NCBI RefSeq assembly: GCF_900142675.1 | Contig: NZ_FRBS01000001.1 | Location: 434,001-498,000, forward strand | DNA from: Shouchella rhizosphaerae | Lineage (GTDB): Bacteria; Bacillota; Bacilli; Bacillales; Bacillaceae_D | Direction of reading: 5' to 3' | Length of the DNA: 64,000 nucleotides | Shown: positions 34,523 to 43,589 of the stretch, one piece after another | Numbering within the stretch: the first letter of the stretch is position 1 | Layout: each line of letters starts with the position of its first letter | Translations under genes and position numbers: made by a program | The notes under the pieces: generated by a model | Told to the model about the DNA's origin: nothing | Database searches by the model: none | What the model saw: the letters and a program-made list of their open reading frames with translations, nothing else

Positions 34523-35689
34523 ATGAAAAGAAAATGGAACGTATCGATGCTCCTGTTTGTTTTGTTGTTTGCATACGCTGGTGAAGCAGCCTTTGCAAAA
34601 GAAAAGGAACTGCCTCAGTTAGCTGAAAATGCCGCGTCCGCGATATTAATCGAACGGGATACAGGCGAAGTATTGTTTGAAAAAGACAGCGACAACATGC
34701 TTCCCCCGGCTAGCATGACGAAAATCATGACCATGCTGCTTATTATGGAAGCAATTGAAGAAGGCACGATTAAGTATGAGGATATGGTGACCGTTAGCGA
34801 GAACGCTGCTTCCATGGGCGGATCGCAAGTCTTTTTAGAACCTGGGGAAGAAATGAGTGTGGATGACTTATTGAAAGCCATTGCCATTGCTTCTGGGAAT
34901 GATGCAGCGGTAGCGATGGCTGAACATATTGGCGGCACAGAACAAGAGTTTGTAAAAATGATGAATGCAAAAGCGGCAGAGCTTGGTTTGGAAAATACAC
35001 AGTTTCAAAATCCGAATGGCTTGCCTGAAGCGGACCATTACTCTTCTGCACATGATTTAGCTGTTATGGCGAAAGAGTTGCTTAAATATGAAAACATCAC
35101 TTCGTATACAGGGATATACGAAGATTATTTACGAAAAGGTACCGATAAGGAGTTTTGGCTCGTAAACACGAATAAGCTCGTCAAGTTTTACCCTGGAGTC
35201 GACGGCTTGAAAACTGGGTTTACACAAGAGGCAAAGTATGGGTTGACAGCCACAGCAGAGAAGAACGGGATGCGTGTTATTGCCGTCGTTATGGGGGCGA
35301 AAACGCCGAAAGAGCGCAATGCTACAATAACGAACATGCTTGACTATTCATATAGCCACTATTCAACGGAGCGGTTGCATGAGCGAGGAGACCTTATTGG
35401 GGAAGTCCCGGTTATAAAAGGCAAGGATAGGCATGTACAAGCCATCACGCCTGAGCCCGTTTCATTGTTGTTGAAAAAAGGCACGAAGCTTGAGGAAATT
35501 GAGACGAAAATCGAGCTATTTGAAAACGTGGAAGCACCTGTCACAAAAGGGGATGCAGTTGGCCAGCTAATTATTGTAAGAGATGGCGAAACACTTTCAA
35601 GAACAGACCTTGTGGCAGCTGAAGATGTAGAAAACGCTTCGTGGTGGACGCTGTTTAAACGGATGTTGTCATCATTTGCTGGAAAATAG
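34523..35689 (+). CDS. dacF: Sporulation D-alanyl-D-alanine carboxypeptidase DacF
   Basis: 388 residues, as in B. subtilis DacF. After a signal peptide come the penicillin-binding motifs SMTK (Ser64, Lys67), SGN (124-126) and KTG (230-232), and a C-terminal PBP5-type domain. It trims stem peptides in spore cortex precursors and controls cross-linking. The B. subtilis operon order dacF-spoIIAA-AB-sigF is kept. Confidence 0.94.
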   Translation: MKRKWNVSMLLFVLLFAYAGEAAFAKEKELPQLAENAASAILIERDTGEVLFEKDSDNMLPPASMTKIMTMLLIMEAIEEGTIKYEDMVTVSENAASMGGSQVFLEPGEEMSVDDLLKAIAIASGNDAAVAMAEHIGGTEQEFVKMMNAKAAELGLENTQFQNPNGLPEADHYSSAHDLAVMAKELLKYENITSYTGIYEDYLRKGTDKEFWLVNTNKLVKFYPGVDGLKTGFTQEAKYGLTATAEKNGMRVIAVVMGAKTPKERNATITNMLDYSYSHYSTERLHERGDLIGEVPVIKGKDRHVQAITPEPVSLLLKKGTKLEEIETKIELFENVEAPVTKGDAVGQLIIVRDGETLSRTDLVAAEDVENASWWTLFKRMLSSFAGK

Positions 35690-35737
35690 CTAATCACAAA
35701 GGAAAAGCAAACTTTGCCACTAGTTTTGTCATGTACA

Positions 35738-35763
35738 AGGAATCTGTCATTTTGCAGGCGAAT
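35738..35763 (+). promoter_or_regulatory. Sigma-H promoter of the spoIIA operon
   Basis: AAGGAAT, then GAAT after an 18-base spacer between AGGA and GAAT. It fits the sigma-H pattern (RNAGGAWWW and GAAT) in the place known from B. subtilis spoIIA. Confidence 0.65.
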
Positions 35764-35795
35764 GAATTACTAGCAAAACGACGGAGGTGCAGTTT

Positions 35796-36140
35796 GTGAA
35801 CTTGAAAATCGGATTGGAGCAAAAGGAGCATGTGTTGTTGGTTCGGCTTGAAGGGGAATTGGACCATCATTCTGCCAAAGAATTGCGCAGCCAAATAGAA
35901 GCACGGCTAGAAAACATCCAGCATATTGTGTTGAATTTGGCTGAGCTGTCTTTTATGGACAGTTCGGGGCTTGGCGTTATACTGGGCAGGTATAAGCAAA
36001 TTAAGGCAAATGGCGGCGAAATGGTCGTATGCGCGATTTCGCCAACGATTGAGCGGTTGTTTGAGATGTCGGGCCTTTTTAAAATTATCCGGTTGGAAGA
36101 AAGCGAACGATTCGCATTGCAAAAATTGGGGGTGGCATAA
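35796..36140 (+). CDS. spoIIAA: Anti-sigma-F factor antagonist
   Basis: 114 residues, STAS domain. The phosphorylated serine lies in [20 protein letters not shown], which is identical to the B. subtilis sequence over that stretch. Unphosphorylated SpoIIAA releases sigma-F from SpoIIAB in the forespore. GTG 35796 follows GGAGG. Confidence 0.96.
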   Translation: MNLKIGLEQKEHVLLVRLEGELDHHSAKELRSQIEARLENIQHIVLNLAELSFMDSSGLGVILGRYKQIKANGGEMVVCAISPTIERLFEMSGLFKIIRLEESERFALQKLGVA

Positions 36141-36141
36141 A

Positions 36142-36582
36142 GTGGCCAATAAAATGAATTTAGCGTTTTCGGCTTTAAGTGAAAATGAATCTTTTGCCCG
36201 AGTGACAGTCAGTGCCTTTATTGCCCAACTCGATCCGACGATGGAGGAATTGACGGAAATCAAGACGATTGTCTCAGAGGCGGTCACCAATGCGATTATC
36301 CATGGCTACGAAAATGATCCAAATGGGCAAGTTTATATTACAGCTGAACTGAAGGATCGTGAACTCGAACTCATTATCCGCGACGAAGGGGTAGGCATAT
36401 CAGACTTGGATGAAGCAAGACAGCCGCTTTATACCTCGAAACCGGAACTAGAGCGCTCTGGAATGGGCTTCACGATTATGGAAAATTTTTGCCAAGAGTT
36501 GAAAGTAATCTCCGAACCAATGATTGGGACAACCGTTTACGTGAAAAAACAGCTGACCACGACGAAAGCAATGTGCAGATAA
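36142..36582 (+). CDS. spoIIAB: Anti-sigma-F factor / SpoIIAA kinase
   Basis: 146 residues, GHKL ATPase fold with [18 protein letters not shown] and [13 protein letters not shown]. It holds sigma-F and phosphorylates SpoIIAA. GTG 36142 starts one base after the spoIIAA stop and gives the family N-terminus. Confidence 0.96.
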   Translation: MANKMNLAFSALSENESFARVTVSAFIAQLDPTMEELTEIKTIVSEAVTNAIIHGYENDPNGQVYITAELKDRELELIIRDEGVGISDLDEARQPLYTSKPELERSGMGFTIMENFCQELKVISEPMIGTTVYVKKQLTTTKAMCR

Positions 36583-36594
36583 GGGGTCTTGCTT

Positions 36595-37359
36595 ATGAGT
36601 GCAGAGGTGAAAAACGGCGGCAAAAAAAAGCCACTATCCGATAAACAAGTGAAAGAGCTGATTGCAAAAAGCCAGGAAGGCGACACAGAAGCACGGGATT
36701 CGATCGTCAACCATAACACACGTCTCGTCTGGTCAGTCGTCCAACGTTTTTTGAATCGCGGTTATGAGGCAGACGACCTTTTTCAAATTGGCTGCATTGG
36801 TTTGATTAAGTCTGTCGACAAATTTGACCTTTCCTATGATGTGAAATTCTCCACGTATGCTGTGCCAATGATTATTGGGGAAATCCAACGTTTTTTGCGG
36901 GATGATGGTACGGTGAAAGTAAGCCGGTCCATTAAAGAATTAAGCAATAAAATTCGCAAAGCAAAAGACGAGCTGACGAAAACGCTGCGCCGGGCGCCGA
37001 CCATTAATGAGATTGCCGAACATTTAGGCGTGACGCCTGAGGAAATTGTATTTGCTGGAGATGCCAACCGGAGCTTGTCTTCAATCCATGAAACGGTCTA
37101 TGAAAATGATGGCGACCCGATTACACTGCTAGATCAAATTGCCGACCACTCACAAGTCAAGTGGTTTGACAAGATTGCTTTAAAAGAAGCCATTTGCGAC
37201 CTTGGCGAAAGGGAGCGGCTGATAGTATACTTGCGTTATTATAAGGATCAAACACAATCAGAAGTGGCTGAACGCCTAGGCATTTCGCAAGTGCAAGTTT
37301 CTCGGCTAGAGAAAAAAATATTGGAACAAATGAAAGAAACAATGTCAGACGCCACTTAA
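36595..37359 (+). CDS. sigF: RNA polymerase sigma-F factor
   Basis: 254 residues. Region 2 (NHNTRLVWSVVQRF, DDLFQIGCIGLIKSVDKFD), region 3 and region 4 (RERLIVYLRYYKDQTQSEVA) are complete. It directs the first forespore-specific genes. ATG 36595 follows AAGGGG; the terminator after its stop closes the operon. Confidence 0.97.
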   Translation: MSAEVKNGGKKKPLSDKQVKELIAKSQEGDTEARDSIVNHNTRLVWSVVQRFLNRGYEADDLFQIGCIGLIKSVDKFDLSYDVKFSTYAVPMIIGEIQRFLRDDGTVKVSRSIKELSNKIRKAKDELTKTLRRAPTINEIAEHLGVTPEEIVFAGDANRSLSSIHETVYENDGDPITLLDQIADHSQVKWFDKIALKEAICDLGERERLIVYLRYYKDQTQSEVAERLGISQVQVSRLEKKILEQMKETMSDAT

Positions 37360-37360
37360 A

Positions 37361-37399
37361 AAAGCAAGCTCAGAAGTTTAGGAGCTTGCTTTCTTTTTT
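37361..37399 (+). terminator. Terminator of the spoIIA-sigF operon
   Basis: AAGCAAGCTC pairs with GAGCTTGCTT, followed by TCTTTTTT. Confidence 0.85.
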
Positions 37400-37459
37400 G
37401 TCTAGGGGCCTATGTAGAGGAATGTGTAAGTATGGTACAGACAATCCAGGTGGCAAGCT

Positions 37460-37555
37460 TTGAACAGTAAGAAAAAGGCTGGAGGAAAAATGTTTGAGGA
37501 AGACCCACCTGAGGAAGCAGAGCGAAGATGTTACCGCAAGTATACCGTTGACTAA
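37460..37555 (+). CDS. Possible small peptide, 31 aa
   Basis: A TTG start at 37460 with AGGTGG seven bases upstream gives a peptide beginning MNSKKKAGGK and ending with RKYTVD. An internal ATG with GGAGG also lies in frame. Highly charged, not recognised, and only weakly supported. B. subtilis has spoVAA and spoVAB in this interval. Confidence 0.35.
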   Translation: MNSKKKAGGKMFEEDPPEEAERRCYRKYTVD

Positions 37556-37580
37556 AATCATTGTCAACACTAAATGTTTC

Positions 37581-37610
37581 GAATAGTTTATTTTATATAC
37601 TGTCATATCA
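37581..37610 (+). promoter_or_regulatory. Sigma-G promoter of the spoVA operon
   Basis: GAATA, 18 bases, CATATCA fits sigma-G consensus and gives a start near 37617, about 80 bases before spoVAC. Confidence 0.75.
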
Positions 37611-37647
37611 CATGCTGTCAAATCGTGAAAGCATGTGGCTTTTTTTG
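37609..37647 (+). terminator. Terminator-like hairpin overlapping the spoVA promoter
   Basis: CACATGCT pairs with AGCATGTG (13-base loop), followed by GCTTTTTTT. The 5' arm covers the -10 element, so transcripts that start at the sigma-G promoter lack it, whereas read-through from upstream would be stopped. Confidence 0.6.
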
Positions 37648-37695
37648 TTTCTACGCATGAATAGGTTGATTCGATACATACTAACAGGAGAGCGA

Positions 37696-38169
37696 ATGAA
37701 GGAGCCATCCATTGTGAATGCGAATAAACAAGAAGAGTACAAAGAGAATATTGTCTTGTATAAACCGAAAAGCCGCTATCTAAAACATGGGTCTCTGGCT
37801 TTTTTTTCAGGTGGGCTCATTTGTGTAATCGGTCAACTAATTTTCCGAGGGTATCATGCTTTGTTCCAATTATCCGATGAAACGGCAACGAGCTATATGC
37901 TTATCACGTTGATTGCCATTGCCGTTTTAGCAACAGGCATGGGCTTTTATCGCAAAGGGGCACAACTGTTCGGCGCAGGACTACTTGTCCCGATTACAGG
38001 GTTCGCCAATGCCATGGCTGCTACAGCCCTTGAACATCGGACAGAAGGGTTATTAACGGGCGTAGGCTCCAATTTATTTCGGCTTATTGGCCCGGTGCTT
38101 GTTTTCGGCATCAGTACTGCCTACCTCGTCAGTTTTTCCAGACTGTTGATCCGCATGATTTTACACTAG
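37696..38169 (+). CDS. spoVAC: Stage V sporulation protein AC
   Basis: 157 residues, membrane protein. The conserved segments are FFSGGLICVIGQLI, ATGMGFYRKGAQLFGAGLLVPITGFANAMA and EHRTEGLLTGVGSNLFRLIGPVLVFG. SpoVAC is a mechanosensitive channel-like part of the spore dipicolinate transport system. ATG 37696 has AGGAG upstream; a GTG 15 codons inside could also start it (AAGGAG). It is the first gene of the operon because spoVAA and spoVAB are absent. Confidence 0.93.
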   Translation: MKEPSIVNANKQEEYKENIVLYKPKSRYLKHGSLAFFSGGLICVIGQLIFRGYHALFQLSDETATSYMLITLIAIAVLATGMGFYRKGAQLFGAGLLVPITGFANAMAATALEHRTEGLLTGVGSNLFRLIGPVLVFGISTAYLVSFSRLLIRMILH

Positions 38170-38183
38170 AAAAGAGGGAAACT

Positions 38184-39188
38184 ATGGGCCTTTCACATCG
38201 GACAATGACATTCTCAAATCCAGTGTATATCCAATCGAGCGGCACGGCAGTCGGCCCAAAAGAAGGAGCAGGGCCGCTGGCTGGCTCTTTTGATTACCGA
38301 TACACGGATATTTATTGTGATGAAAAAAGTTGGGAAATGGCAGAACGTGCATTGATGAAACAAGCGATTAAACAATGTTTAACCAAAAACCATTTATCGA
38401 TAGACTCTGTTGATTTGTTTGTTGCCGGAGATTTAAGCAACCAGACGACTGCTTCTAGTTTTGTCGCCCGTGATTTGCAATTGCCATACATCGGTACATA
38501 TTCAGCATGCGCCACCTCTGTTGAAACGCTAATCATTAGCGGCGTATGGGTGTCTAGCGGGTTAGCTGATTTGGTGCTCGCAGCGGCAAGCAGCCATTAC
38601 GGCGCCTGTGAAAAGCAATTCCGCTATCCGACTGAATTTGCAGTCCAAAAACCAGAAACGGCTCAGACAACTGTAACTGGAGCAGGCGCTGTTCTACTGG
38701 GGAAGAAGCGCACGGAAATTCAATTAACGGAAGCAACGATTGGCCGTGTCCAAGACCTGGGCATCACTGATCCGATGAGTTTAGGGGCAGCGATGGCACC
38801 AGCTGCAGCAGAGGTGACAATCGGTCATTTGCACAAAACGAATCAGCAAGTAAGTGACTTTGATTTAATTGTGACAGGTGATTTAGCGATATCTGGAAGT
38901 GAAATTTACCGTAAACTATTGCGAGAGCAAGGCATTTATATAACCGGGCGCTATGAGGATTGTGGTGTTATGATGTACCACTCTGAGCAACAAGTACTAG
39001 CCGGGGGGAGTGGCGCAGGTTGTTCCGCATCTGTTGTATATGGGCATATTTACCATCGCCTTCTCGCTGGGGAACTAAAACGTGTCCTTGTCGTTGCCAC
39101 TGGGGCCCTTTTAAGCTCGATGACCGTTTTGCAAAAGCAATCGATCCCAGCAATTGCCCATGCAATTGTCCTGGAAAGGAGGAGTTAG
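38184..39188 (+). CDS. spoVAD: Stage V sporulation protein AD
   Basis: 334 residues, thiolase-like fold (SSFVARDLQLPYIGTYSACATSVETL). SpoVAD binds Ca-dipicolinate at the spore inner membrane and is needed for uptake during sporulation. The expected cysteine-rich SACAT segment is present, as in the family. It lies 14 bases from spoVAC. Confidence 0.95.
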   Translation: MGLSHRTMTFSNPVYIQSSGTAVGPKEGAGPLAGSFDYRYTDIYCDEKSWEMAERALMKQAIKQCLTKNHLSIDSVDLFVAGDLSNQTTASSFVARDLQLPYIGTYSACATSVETLIISGVWVSSGLADLVLAAASSHYGACEKQFRYPTEFAVQKPETAQTTVTGAGAVLLGKKRTEIQLTEATIGRVQDLGITDPMSLGAAMAPAAAEVTIGHLHKTNQQVSDFDLIVTGDLAISGSEIYRKLLREQGIYITGRYEDCGVMMYHSEQQVLAGGSGAGCSASVVYGHIYHRLLAGELKRVLVVATGALLSSMTVLQKQSIPAIAHAIVLERRS

Positions 39189-39191
39189 CAA

Positions 39192-39548
39192 ATGGAGTTT
39201 TTATGGGCGTTTTTAGTCGGTGGAGCCATTTGTTTAATCGGTCAGGTTTTGCTTGACGCCGCAAAGCTGACCCCTGTTCAAATGCTCGTCGTGATGGCAA
39301 TAGTAGGAATCGTCCTTGACGGCTTTCATTTGTACGAGCATTTGGTTGAGCTTGCTGGAGCAGGCGCTACCGTGCCTTTAACCGGGTTTGGTTATTCACT
39401 TGTTCATGGGGCGATGGAAGAAGGGGCAAAGGGTTTGTTTAAGATTACAGACGGAGTGTTTGAAATTGCCTCAACCACGATTGTGTTTTCGATCTTGTTT
39501 AGCGTGGCAGCGGCCTTGTTTTTCAAGCCTAGGGGTTCGACAGGATGA
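39192..39548 (+). CDS. spoVAE: Stage V sporulation protein AE (AEb)
   Basis: 118 residues, a membrane protein similar to SpoVAC, with WAFLVGGAICLIGQVLLD and GATVPLTGFGYSLVHGAMEEGAKGLF. It is part of the SpoVA channel. Its end overlaps the next gene by four bases (ATGA). Confidence 0.93.
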   Translation: MEFLWAFLVGGAICLIGQVLLDAAKLTPVQMLVVMAIVGIVLDGFHLYEHLVELAGAGATVPLTGFGYSLVHGAMEEGAKGLFKITDGVFEIASTTIVFSILFSVAAALFFKPRGSTG

Positions 39549-40132
39549 AGAGGAAAGTTATTTTTGTGACAGACGGCGATTTAGCAGCTAAAAAAGTCCT
39601 TGAGTTCCTCTCGGCAGAGCTTGGTTGCCGATGCATTAGCGCTTCATCTGGCAATCCTTCGACGTTAGCGGGCGAACAGCTTGCTACGTTGATCTTGTCT
39701 GCCCCCGACGTACCAATTTTAGTGATGTTTGATGATTGTGGCTGGCGTGATAATGGCCCGGGAGAAGAAGCGATGCGCTATCTTGCGAGCCACGACCAGA
39801 TCGATATCATCGGGGCAGTAGCGGTTGCTTCAAAAACACATGCAAAAGAGTGGGCCCATGTCGATGTGTCTGTTGACCGAACAGGTGAATTGACTGGGTA
39901 CGGGGTCGATAAAGAAGGGGTGCCTGACCTGGAAATCGGGCGTATTTATGGCGATACCGTTTCTATTCTTGATGAACTGCAAATTCCTTATATAGTCGGC
40001 ATCGGCGATATTGGCAAGATGGCACGCTTTGATGATGTCAAACGCGGAGCGCCTGTGACGAGGCAAGCGCTAGAAATGATTTTAGAAAGGAGTGGATACC
40101 GTGAAGTCCCCGAGGAAACCGATGAACTTTAG
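39545..40132 (+). CDS. spoVAEA: Stage V sporulation protein AE, soluble subunit (AEa)
   Basis: 195 residues, cytosolic. It begins KRKVIFVTDGDLAAKKVLE and contains MFDDCGWRDNGPGEEAM, which is the SpoVAEa family. It is coupled to spoVAE by ATGA and to spoVAF by a 32-base overlap. Role within the SpoVA system is not settled. Confidence 0.92.
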   Translation: MKRKVIFVTDGDLAAKKVLEFLSAELGCRCISASSGNPSTLAGEQLATLILSAPDVPILVMFDDCGWRDNGPGEEAMRYLASHDQIDIIGAVAVASKTHAKEWAHVDVSVDRTGELTGYGVDKEGVPDLEIGRIYGDTVSILDELQIPYIVGIGDIGKMARFDDVKRGAPVTRQALEMILERSGYREVPEETDEL

Positions 40133-41582
40133 CCATGACTTTTCTGAGAATGAAGCGATATTAAAGCAACGGCTCGGCCTTGATCAATCCTTTGATGTTG
40201 GCGTTCGCAAGCTAAATATTTTTAATAGAGAAGTCGGCATTTATTATTTGACAGGTCTTGTCGACAATTTATATATCATTGAAATTTTACGCGAGCTCAT
40301 GGAAGTTGAAGGCAGGTTACGCCGCGTCGAACAACCGTTTGTCACGATTAAAAATCATTTGGCCCATATCCAAGTGGAAGAAACGGAGTCAATGGACCAC
40401 GCCATTACGCAAGTGCTCTCAGGGTTAATCTTCGTCATTGTTGACGGCGAGGCAAAAGCACTTGTGGCCGATGTCCGTTCCTATCCAGGAAGGGGCCCCG
40501 AAGAGCCGGATACAGAGCGTGTTGTCCGCGGTGCACGGGATGGCTATACGGAAAATATTATCTTTAACACGGGGTTGACCAGGCGCCGCATTCGGGACGA
40601 GCGGCTTCGGCAAGAAATCATGCAAGTTGGCGTCCGCTCCAAAACCGATATTTGCCTTTGTTATATAGATGGAATTGTCGACCCAGGCTTTATTAAAATC
40701 ATTAAAAAAGAATTAAAAGCGATCAACATCGACGGCTTGACAATGGCAGACAAAGTCGTCGAGGAATACATTGTCAAACAAGGGCTTAACCCTTTTCCTT
40801 TAGTGCGTTATACTGAACGGCCTGATGTAGCCGCTACCCATATTTTAGAAGGGCATGTCGTCATCATTGTCGACACATCGCCGTCTGTGGTCATAACGCC
40901 GGCGACGATTTTTCACCACGTTCAGCATGCGGAAGAATACAGGCAGGCTCCAGCAGTGGGGACGTTCCTGCGCTGGATGCGTCTAATCGGCATTTTGTTT
41001 TCCCTTTTAATTGTGCCGTTTTGGTTGCTTCTCGCCATCAATCAAGAAATGGTGCCCCCCGCTCTTGATTTTATCGGCGTCAATGAAAATAAAAACATTC
41101 CAATTGCACTGCAAGTTATTTTTGCCGAAGCTGGCATTGAATTGTTGCGGATGGCCGCTATCCATACGCCTTCGCCATTAGCGACTGCACTAGGGCTAGT
41201 CGCCGCTTTGCTGATTGGCGAAATCGCGATTGAAGTTGGTTATTTTACGTCAGAAGTGATTCTCTATGTTTCGCTTGGTGCAATCGGCATGTTTGCCACC
41301 CCAAGCTATGAGCTCGGTGTAGCGCTTCGGATAGCACGCTACGGCTTAATTTTATCAGTCATCTTTTTGGACGGAATGGGCTTCGTCGTCGCAATGACAC
41401 TGCTGTTTTTCTCACTTGTGCGCCTTGCCCCTTTGCAGCGCCCTTACTTATGGCCATTTTTGCCGTTTGACCCGCCGGCATTATACCAAGTATTGTGCAG
41501 GGCTTCTGTGCCAACACTCAGGTGGAGGCCAAGCATTGTCCATCCACAAGACAAAATTAGGCAAACGCCAACAAGCGAGTAG
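40101..41582 (+). CDS. spoVAF: Stage V sporulation protein AF (GerA-like)
   Basis: 493 residues, related to the A subunits of germinant receptors, with a soluble N-terminal half and a C-terminal membrane part (WMRLIGILFSLLIVPFWLLL, EVILYVSLGAIGMFATPSYELG). GTG 40101 follows AAAGGAGTGG and lies inside the end of spoVAEA. It belongs to the spoVA operon and ends at a terminator before lysA. Confidence 0.93.
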   Translation: MKSPRKPMNFSHDFSENEAILKQRLGLDQSFDVGVRKLNIFNREVGIYYLTGLVDNLYIIEILRELMEVEGRLRRVEQPFVTIKNHLAHIQVEETESMDHAITQVLSGLIFVIVDGEAKALVADVRSYPGRGPEEPDTERVVRGARDGYTENIIFNTGLTRRRIRDERLRQEIMQVGVRSKTDICLCYIDGIVDPGFIKIIKKELKAINIDGLTMADKVVEEYIVKQGLNPFPLVRYTERPDVAATHILEGHVVIIVDTSPSVVITPATIFHHVQHAEEYRQAPAVGTFLRWMRLIGILFSLLIVPFWLLLAINQEMVPPALDFIGVNENKNIPIALQVIFAEAGIELLRMAAIHTPSPLATALGLVAALLIGEIAIEVGYFTSEVILYVSLGAIGMFATPSYELGVALRIARYGLILSVIFLDGMGFVVAMTLLFFSLVRLAPLQRPYLWPFLPFDPPALYQVLCRASVPTLRWRPSIVHPQDKIRQTPTSE

Positions 41583-41622
41583 CCAAACGAACATGGATTT
41601 GATACACTAATGGAAAAACGCG

Positions 41623-41662
41623 AAAAAGCAGCTTAGCCTTTTTGGCCGAAGTTGCTTTTTTT
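41623..41662 (+). terminator. Terminator of the spoVA operon
   Basis: AAAAAGCAGCTT pairs with GAAGTTGCTTTTT (one G-U pair), then T-run. It is just upstream of lysA. Confidence 0.75.
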
Positions 41663-41686
41663 AAAGGGATACAAGGGAGTGGAGCC

Positions 41687-43018
41687 ATGTATTTACACGG
41701 GACAATGACGATTAACGAAGCTGGCCATTTGGAAATTGGCGGCGTCGATACAGTGGATTTAGCAAAAAAATACGATACGCCCTTGTTTGTTTATGACACA
41801 GCCCTCATAAAAGAACGAGCCCGCGCTTTTAAACAAGCATTTGAGGCAGAAGGGGTTTCCTATCAAGTGGCCTATGCGAGCAAGGCTTTTAGCTGCATTG
41901 CCATGTACCAACTAGCCGCCTCGCTTGACTTAAGCATTGACGTTGTTTCAGGTGGCGAGCTGTATACTGCCCTAAAAGCAGGCGTCGAGCCAGGAAAGAT
42001 CCATTTCCACGGCAACAACAAAAGCCATGGAGAATTAGAAATGGCCATTAAAGCAGGAATCGGCTGTATCGTCGCGGACAATTTTTACGAGCTAGAATTG
42101 CTTGAGGAACTCGCCGCAAACATGGAGCAAACAGTTTCAGTTTTGCTCCGTTTAACTCCAGGGGTTGAAGCCCATACCCATGAATTTATCGCAACAGGGC
42201 AAGAAGACTCAAAGTTCGGATTTGACATTGCTAGCGGACAGGCGGACAAGGCCGCGCAGATTGCTGAACGCAGCAAATTCATTGATTTGCTTGGCGTCCA
42301 TAGCCATATCGGTTCGCAAATTTTTGAAACAGAAGGTTTTGTGCTTGCAATTGAAAAAGTCTTTAACCAGCTTCAAGCTTGGCAAGAAGAATTCGATTTT
42401 GTCCCGCGTGTGCTCAATTTCGGAGGTGGCTTCGGCATTCGTTACGTAGAGGGAGACAAGCCGCTAGAGCCTGAAACGTACATTCGAGAAATTGTAAAGG
42501 AAACAAAAAAACATGCTGACCGTTTAGGGTTAGCGATCCCAGAAATTTGGATTGAGCCTGGGCGTTCCCTTGTCGGAGATGCAGCTACAACGCTGTATAC
42601 AATTGGGTCAACGAAAGATATTCCCAATGTCCGGCGCTATCTATCTGTAGATGGGGGAATGAGCGATAACTTGCGCCCAGCTTTGTACGATGCGAAATAC
42701 GAAGGGTTGCTTGCCAACCGCGCCCATGACAAAGCAGAAGAAACATTTTCTGTAGCCGGAAAATGTTGTGAAAGCGGCGATATGCTTGTTTGGGATATGC
42801 CTCTGCCAGAGGTGCAGCATGGCGACGTCCTGGCGATGTTCTGTACTGGTGCGTATGGATACTCAATGGCAAATAATTACAACCGTATTCCGCGCCCGGC
42901 TGTAGTGTTTGCAGAAGACGGGGCAGATCAACTAGTGATTCAACGGGAGAGTTATGAGGATTTAACCAAGCTCGATCTTGCTTATCAAGCGAACGTAAAA
43001 GAAACGAGTGACGTTTGA
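41687..43018 (+). CDS. lysA: Diaminopimelate decarboxylase
   Basis: 443 residues, PLP enzyme. It decarboxylates meso-diaminopimelate to lysine. The PLP lysine is in [10 protein letters not shown], and the motifs [41 protein letters not shown] and [12 protein letters not shown] are typical. ATG 41687 follows GGGAGTGGAG. It follows spoVAF as in B. subtilis. Confidence 0.96.
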   Translation: MYLHGTMTINEAGHLEIGGVDTVDLAKKYDTPLFVYDTALIKERARAFKQAFEAEGVSYQVAYASKAFSCIAMYQLAASLDLSIDVVSGGELYTALKAGVEPGKIHFHGNNKSHGELEMAIKAGIGCIVADNFYELELLEELAANMEQTVSVLLRLTPGVEAHTHEFIATGQEDSKFGFDIASGQADKAAQIAERSKFIDLLGVHSHIGSQIFETEGFVLAIEKVFNQLQAWQEEFDFVPRVLNFGGGFGIRYVEGDKPLEPETYIREIVKETKKHADRLGLAIPEIWIEPGRSLVGDAATTLYTIGSTKDIPNVRRYLSVDGGMSDNLRPALYDAKYEGLLANRAHDKAEETFSVAGKCCESGDMLVWDMPLPEVQHGDVLAMFCTGAYGYSMANNYNRIPRPAVVFAEDGADQLVIQRESYEDLTKLDLAYQANVKETSDV

Positions 43019-43091
43019 GAATTACTGGAGATTTGTGTACAATGGAACAAGCGCTTGCCGCTACTTCATAGTTGAGAGTGAGGGTTTTTGG

Positions 43092-43526
43092 ATGAAAAAA
43101 GGAAGCATTGAATTTGAAAACGGTGAAAAGATTGTCATCGAATTTTATGAGGACGCCGCGCCTGGTACGGTAGAAAATTTCGAAACACTGGCCAATAAAG
43201 GGTTTTATAATGGTCTTACATTCCACCGTGTCATCCCTGGATTTGTGGCCCAAGGGGGAGACCCGAATGGAAATGGAACAGGTGGTCCAGGCTATACGAT
43301 AAAATGCGAGACAGAAGGCAACCCACATAAACACGTCCCAGGCGCGCTTTCAATGGCACACGCCGGCCGAGACACAGGTGGCAGCCAATTCTTTATCGTC
43401 CATGAGCCTCAACCCCATCTTGATGGTGTCCACACAGTGTTCGGGCAAGTTGTTGAAGGACTAGACAGTGTGTACCGCATTAAACAAGGCGATGTGATGC
43501 TAGAAGTGAAAGTTTGGGAAGAATAA
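43092..43526 (+). CDS. ppiB: Peptidyl-prolyl cis-trans isomerase B (cyclophilin)
   Basis: 144 residues, as in B. subtilis PpiB (143). Cyclophilin motifs: [26 protein letters not shown], and [18 protein letters not shown]. It catalyses proline isomerisation during folding. ATG 43092 has GAGTGAGGG upstream. A longer upstream reading frame is not needed. Confidence 0.95.
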   Translation: MKKGSIEFENGEKIVIEFYEDAAPGTVENFETLANKGFYNGLTFHRVIPGFVAQGGDPNGNGTGGPGYTIKCETEGNPHKHVPGALSMAHAGRDTGGSQFFIVHEPQPHLDGVHTVFGQVVEGLDSVYRIKQGDVMLEVKVWEE

Positions 43527-43536
43527 GTGTACAGCA

Positions 43537-43563
43537 GAAAGCCCTGTCGTGATGACAGGGCTT
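43537..43563. terminator. Bidirectional terminator
   Basis: AAAGCCCTGTC pairs perfectly with GACAGGGCTTT around a five-base loop, between convergent genes. Confidence 0.8.
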
Positions 43564-43589
43564 TACTTCACGCCACGACCGTTCTATTT

